Assembly: GCA_045649025.1 (NCBI GenBank)
Contig: JAZRPB010000003.1
Location: 1-64,000, forward strand
Origin: Ornithomonoglobus_A sp045649025
GTDB taxonomy: Bacteria > Bacillota > Clostridia > UBA1381
Direction of reading: 5' to 3'
Length of the DNA stretch: 64,000 nucleotides
This document shows, piece after piece, positions 60,483 through 64,000 of this stretch. The number at the start of each line of letters is the position of its first letter. Position 1 is the stretch's first letter. The position numbers were made by a program, and so were the translations under genes. The notes under the pieces are model-generated. The model saw nothing but the letters and a program-made list of their open reading frames with translations, made no database searches and had not been told where the DNA came from.

Positions 60483-60538
60483 TAATACCTCCGTATATGT
60501 ATAAACCCCAAAGACACACAATCTTTGAGGTTATATAG

Positions 60539-61618
60539 TTACTTATTCAAGCACTCCTTAACAATTAACATCATATCGTCCATTTTTTTGCTCATATCCT
60601 TAACAAGCTTGAGCTGTGTTCTTGCTCTGTCGAGATTATGACCGTCGTAGTGTGTTTTAAAGTAAACATCGCCGTTTAGGTAGTCGCCCAAAAAACGAAT
60701 ACCACATTCATATGTAAGAAGCTTTGCACTAAATGGTAAAAGCTCTATTTCCTTTTCGGTAATAGAAGATGATAGCTCCTCTAAAAAGCCTTGTGTGAAT
60801 GCTTTGTATTTATCAAGGTCGAAGTATATCTTTGATAAATCCTTTTCGTCTTCTGTTCCGCTTGAAGCACCAAAACGAAGTGCGTCGCCAAAGTCATACA
60901 AAAGTGAGCCGGGCATTACAGTATCAAGGTCGATAACGCACACTGCCTCTTCTGTCTTTTCGTCGAAAAGTACGTTGTTAAGCTTTGTATCGTTATGAGT
61001 AACCCTTAACGGCAATTCACCCGATTCAAGCAAGTCTACAACTATACCCATTTCATCAACCAATGAAAGTGCATAGTCAACCTCTTCTTGCACATACTTT
61101 AACCTGTCAAATTTATCTGCTGCAATAATTTCTTTAAAGGTTTCAATTCTCTTTTTTGTGTTATGAAAATCGGGAATTGTATCATATAAGGTATCAGCAG
61201 GGAAGTCGGCAAGCATATTCTGGAATTTACCAAATGCTTTTGCAGCCTGATATAAATCCTCTGGCTTTTCGGCAGTTTCCTTTGTTGTGGTATCATCAAC
61301 AAAAACATACATTCTGTAGTATTCACCATCAGATGACTTATAGAAATTATCACCCTCAACAGTTTTTACAATCTGCAGTGTTTCCTTTTCAGGATTGCCG
61401 CCTGCCGCCTTGATTTTCTTTACAAGGTGCTCTGTAACGGCTGCAATGTTTTGCATAACACCAGGTGGATTTGTGAATATTTCTTTATTAATTCTTTGTA
61501 GTATATACTTTGGGTCGCAATCGCATAGATATGTGTCATTTATATGGCCGTTTCCGTAAGAGTCAACATCTAATTCAATATTAAAATGTTTTAGAATTTC
61601 CTTCAAAACAGAACTCAT
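60539..61618 (-). CDS. Phosphotransferase (N-acetylhexosamine 1-kinase-like)
   Basis: 359 residues of the aminoglycoside-phosphotransferase/choline-kinase fold: GNGHINDTYL at the N-terminus, catalytic loop VTHNDTKLNNVLFD and metal motif VIDLDTVMPGSLLYDFGDALR. The N-terminal YILQRINKEIF and overall length match NahK-like sugar kinases. A terminator or promoter between it and the next gene was not clear. Confidence 0.8.
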   Translation of the reverse strand: MSSVLKEILKHFNIELDVDSYGNGHINDTYLCDCDPKYILQRINKEIFTNPPGVMQNIAAVTEHLVKKIKAAGGNPEKETLQIVKTVEGDNFYKSSDGEYYRMYVFVDDTTTKETAEKPEDLYQAAKAFGKFQNMLADFPADTLYDTIPDFHNTKKRIETFKEIIAADKFDRLKYVQEEVDYALSLVDEMGIVVDLLESGELPLRVTHNDTKLNNVLFDEKTEEAVCVIDLDTVMPGSLLYDFGDALRFGASSGTEDEKDLSKIYFDLDKYKAFTQGFLEELSSSITEKEIELLPFSAKLLTYECGIRFLGDYLNGDVYFKTHYDGHNLDRARTQLKLVKDMSKKMDDMMLIVKECLNK

Positions 61619-61720
61619 TATAATCTTACCTCTTTCTCAATTCTAATCATAATATATCACTCCACTCATTATCATATCACATATTTTGTAAAATTTCAAG
61701 AGAATAAAAATAAATTTTTA

Positions 61721-61744
61721 ACAATCTTATGAGGGTAAGATTGT
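61721..61744 (-). terminator. Hairpin after spo0A
   Basis: ACAATCTTA pairs with TAAGATTGT, loop TGAGGG. No T run on the minus strand, so termination is uncertain. Confidence 0.35.
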
Positions 61745-61759
61745 TGCTTTTGTACATAT

Positions 61760-62539
61760 TTACTTTATTTGGAGCCTTATTCTGTCTGCAACCATAGCAA
61801 TAAACTCGGAATTGGTGGGCTTACCCTTTCCTGTGTGAACGGTGTAGCCAAAAACATTATTCATTGTTTCGGGCTTGCCCCTTACCCACGCAACCTCTAT
61901 TGCGTGACGTATTGCCCTCTCAACTCTGCTCGACGTTGTGCTAAATGCCTTTGCTATTTCAGGGTATAGCTGTTTTGTTATAAAGTTTAGCATATCCATA
62001 TTCTCAACCACCATCATAATAGCCTGTCTTATATAATGGTAGCCCTTTATGTGTGCAGGCACACCAAGCTCGTGCAGATTTTCGGTAACAAGAGTTTCTA
62101 AATCAGGACGCTTGTATTCCGATTTGGAAATCATACTCTCCGATACGGCTAAAACCTTATTTTGTCCTGTAAGCTGTGCAATAACTGCATAAATTTCATC
62201 ATACGGCTGTGGCTTAATAATATAATAATCAGCACCCAAGCCTAAAGCTGCATCAACCGTTCTTGAGGTTGATGACACAGAATAAACCACAACAATCGGC
62301 TTTTTACCCATATGGCTTGAATATAGCCGCTTTAAAAGTCCAAGCCCATCAAGTTTTGGCATAACTAAATCAAGTATAACAACATCGGGAGAGAGGTCGC
62401 ATATCAATTCGTATGCCTCAATTCCGTTGTCTGCAAGCGATAACACCTGCATATCCGATTTCGTTTTAAAATATTCCTCTAAATCCCTTGCGGCACTCTG
62501 GTTATCGTCTACTATTAATAATGAAGTCTTTTTTAACAT
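61760..62539 (-). CDS. spo0A: Sporulation master regulator Spo0A
   Basis: 259 residues. The receiver domain has VVDDN and the phospho-acceptor Asp in VVILDLVMPKLDGL. The C-terminal Spo0A DNA-binding domain has SSRVERAIRHAIEVAWVRG and GKPTNSEFIAMVADRIR. Phosphorylated Spo0A starts sporulation. Start is ATG 62539 after GGGAGATAT; an earlier ATG in frame lacks a ribosome site. Confidence 0.97.
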   Translation of the reverse strand: MLKKTSLLIVDDNQSAARDLEEYFKTKSDMQVLSLADNGIEAYELICDLSPDVVILDLVMPKLDGLGLLKRLYSSHMGKKPIVVVYSVSSTSRTVDAALGLGADYYIIKPQPYDEIYAVIAQLTGQNKVLAVSESMISKSEYKRPDLETLVTENLHELGVPAHIKGYHYIRQAIMMVVENMDMLNFITKQLYPEIAKAFSTTSSRVERAIRHAIEVAWVRGKPETMNNVFGYTVHTGKGKPTNSEFIAMVADRIRLQIK

Positions 62540-62622
62540 AATTATATCTCCCTTGGTAATTTTTATCACAAAAATATATTACCATATTTTGGGAATAAAA
62601 TCAATAATAAAATGGAAAAAAA

Positions 62623-62645
62623 TCCCAATTCTGTAAGAATTGGGA
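62623..62645 (-). terminator. Terminator of lepA
   Basis: TCCCAATTCT pairs with AGAATTGGGA, loop GTA; on the minus strand TTTTTTT follows. It lies between lepA and spo0A, which share orientation. Confidence 0.85.
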
Positions 62646-62707
62646 AAATTATACTAATATTACTGTTTTTTTGTATAAAAGTATACAAAATTTGTTGTCG
62701 ATTAATG

Positions 62708-64000
62708 TCAATCGAGCTTAAGAACCGACATAAATGCCTCTTGCGGTACTTCAACGCTGCCCACCTGACGCATACGTTTTTTACCTTCCTTTTGCTTTTC
62801 AAGAAGCTTTTTCTTTCTTGTGATGTCGCCGCCGTAGCATTTTGCCAAAACGTCCTTACGCATTGCTCTTACAGTTTCGCGTGCTATAATTTTTGAGCCG
62901 ATTGCCGCCTGAATAGGCACCTCAAACAGCTGACGGGGAATTGCCTCTTTTAGCTTTTCTGCCATTCTTCTGCCGCGTGCATAGGCATTGTCTTTATGAA
63001 CAATAAATGAAAGAGCATCCACCATTTCGCCGTTTAGTAAAATATCAAGCTTAACAAGGTTAGAGCGTGAATAGTTGAACAATTCATAGTCGAATGAGGC
63101 ATAGCCCTTTGTGCGTGATTTTAGTGCGTCGAAGAAGTCGTATATTATTTCATTTAAGGGTAATTCGTAGAAGATTTCAGCCCTCGTTTCGTCCATATAC
63201 GTCATATCCTTATAGATGCCTCGTCTTTCTTGACAAAGGTCCATAACGTTACCAACGAAATCCTTTGGCACCATTATGCTTGCCTTAACCATAGGCTCTT
63301 CCATATAATCAATCTCAACAGGGTCGGGGAGATTTGTGGGGTTATCACACCAAATCATTTCGCCGTTTGTTTTATAAACCTTGTATATAACACTCGGTGC
63401 GGTTGTTACAAGGTCGAGATTATATTCTCGCTCAAGACGCTCTTGGATAATCTCCATATGCAGAAGTCCCAAAAAGCCGCATCTAAAGCCAAAGCCCAAT
63501 GCAACAGAGGTTTCAGGCTCAAACATAAGAGCTGCATCGTTTAGCTGAAGCTTTAATAGTGCCTCCTTTAAGTCCTCATAATGAGCACCATCGGCAGGGT
63601 ATATACCGCAATAAACCATTGGATTAACCTTTTTATAGCCAGGCAGAGGCTCTTTGGCGGGATTGTTTAGTGTTGTTACAGTATCGCCCACATTTGTGTC
63701 ACGTATGTTTTTAATGCTTGCTGCAATATAACCAACATCGCCTGCAGAAAGCTTATCGGACGGAATAAGTCCCGATGGGTGCATTGTTCCAACCTCAACA
63801 ACGTCAAATTGAGCGTTTGTTGCCATCATTTTAATTTTATCGCCAACCTTAAGAGTGCCCTCTTTAATTCTTACATACACAATAACACCCTTGTAGCTGT
63901 CGTAATACGAGTCAAAAATCAGTGCCCTTAACGGTGCATTTTCATCACCCTCTGGTGCAGGGATTTTATTTACTATTTCCTCTAAAACATCTGCCACATT
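62708..64000 (-). CDS. lepA: Elongation factor 4 (LepA), C-terminal part
   Basis: About 430 residues in frame to the window edge; complete LepA has about 600, so the GTPase N-terminus lies beyond 64000. Visible LepA sequence: APEGDENAPLRALIFDSYYDSYKG cited in part (LRALIFDSYYDSYKG), GFRCGFLGLLHMEIIQERLEREY, SFDYELFNYSRSNLVKLD and the C-terminal AKCYGGDITRKKKLLEKQKEG. It promotes back-translocation on stalled ribosomes. Confidence 0.96.
   Translation of the reverse strand, partial: NVADVLEEIVNKIPAPEGDENAPLRALIFDSYYDSYKGVIVYVRIKEGTLKVGDKIKMMATNAQFDVVEVGTMHPSGLIPSDKLSAGDVGYIAASIKNIRDTNVGDTVTTLNNPAKEPLPGYKKVNPMVYCGIYPADGAHYEDLKEALLKLQLNDAALMFEPETSVALGFGFRCGFLGLLHMEIIQERLEREYNLDLVTTAPSVIYKVYKTNGEMIWCDNPTNLPDPVEIDYMEEPMVKASIMVPKDFVGNVMDLCQERRGIYKDMTYMDETRAEIFYELPLNEIIYDFFDALKSRTKGYASFDYELFNYSRSNLVKLDILLNGEMVDALSFIVHKDNAYARGRRMAEKLKEAIPRQLFEVPIQAAIGSKIIARETVRAMRKDVLAKCYGGDITRKKKLLEKQKEGKKRMRQVGSVEVPQEAFMSVLKLD

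Overview
The window reads as chromosome of an AT-rich, spore-forming member of the Clostridia (Bacillota). The support is indirect but consistent: spo0A and spoIIP are present, starts are led by strong AAGGAGG-type ribosome sites, promoters are sigma-A-like TTGACA/TATAAT, a T-box leader precedes pheST, and there is an NfnAB-type ferredoxin/NADPH enzyme plus stalk-domain and SLH surface proteins. No rRNA, tRNA or CRISPR array was seen. Species cannot be named from this sequence.

Layout. (1) 0.5-10.2 kb (+): a phospho-signalling operon of a membrane NlpC/P60-like protein, two zinc-ribbon Ser/Thr kinases with extracellular tails, two PP2C phosphatases, two FHA proteins and an FHA-FHA-ABC exporter resembling mycobacterial Rv1747. 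(2) 10.2-15.1 kb (+): Y-family polymerase with a YolD-like partner, truA, a DUF5711-like protein and cvpA. (3) 15.1-20.8 kb: an accessory island between near-identical 60-bp direct repeats. It holds a DUF559 endonuclease cassette, small membrane proteins, a broken RHS/WapA-type gene with a toxin tip, a lipoprotein and a silent second RHS tip. (4) 20.8-25 kb (+): ilvD, radA, hslO. (5) 25-29.3 kb: a second accessory block with a phosphoesterase, a DUF4417/pretoxin/immunity-like operon with an elaborate control region, a RAYT-type transposase with an Xre regulator, and a divergent surface protein. (6) 29.4-34.2 kb (-): uppP, a cytidylate-kinase-like gene, a lytic transglycosylase, coaE, ung, spoIIP. 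(7) 34.2-43.7 kb (+): T-box, pheS, pheT, ilvA, an HD protein, recX, rimO, pgsA, hisIE. (8) 44-55.1 kb (-): rhuM-like, CYTH, zinc ABC transporter, polA, mreB, an amidohydrolase, SLH and stalk-domain surface proteins. (9) 55.4-59.8 kb (+): CBS protein, nfnAB, pepD. (10) 59.9-64 kb (-): guanylate-kinase-like, phosphotransferase, spo0A and the C-terminal part of lepA, which runs off the window.

The most unusual content is non-coding. A 179-nt element occurs twice, each time filling the gap between two operon genes and ending at the next start codon. It carries compensatory stem changes and a loop that can pair with the Shine-Dalgarno region. The DUF4417/toxin operon has a LexA-type box abutting a near-consensus promoter, a possible 17-codon leader ORF, and a convergent promoter-terminator pair that could make an antisense RNA. 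At least four other small palindromic repeat families are scattered between genes, including 24-nt GTAG-footed REPs, two of which sit in frame inside the RAYT gene.

All calls rest on reading the sequence and recognising motifs; no database search or folding program was run.
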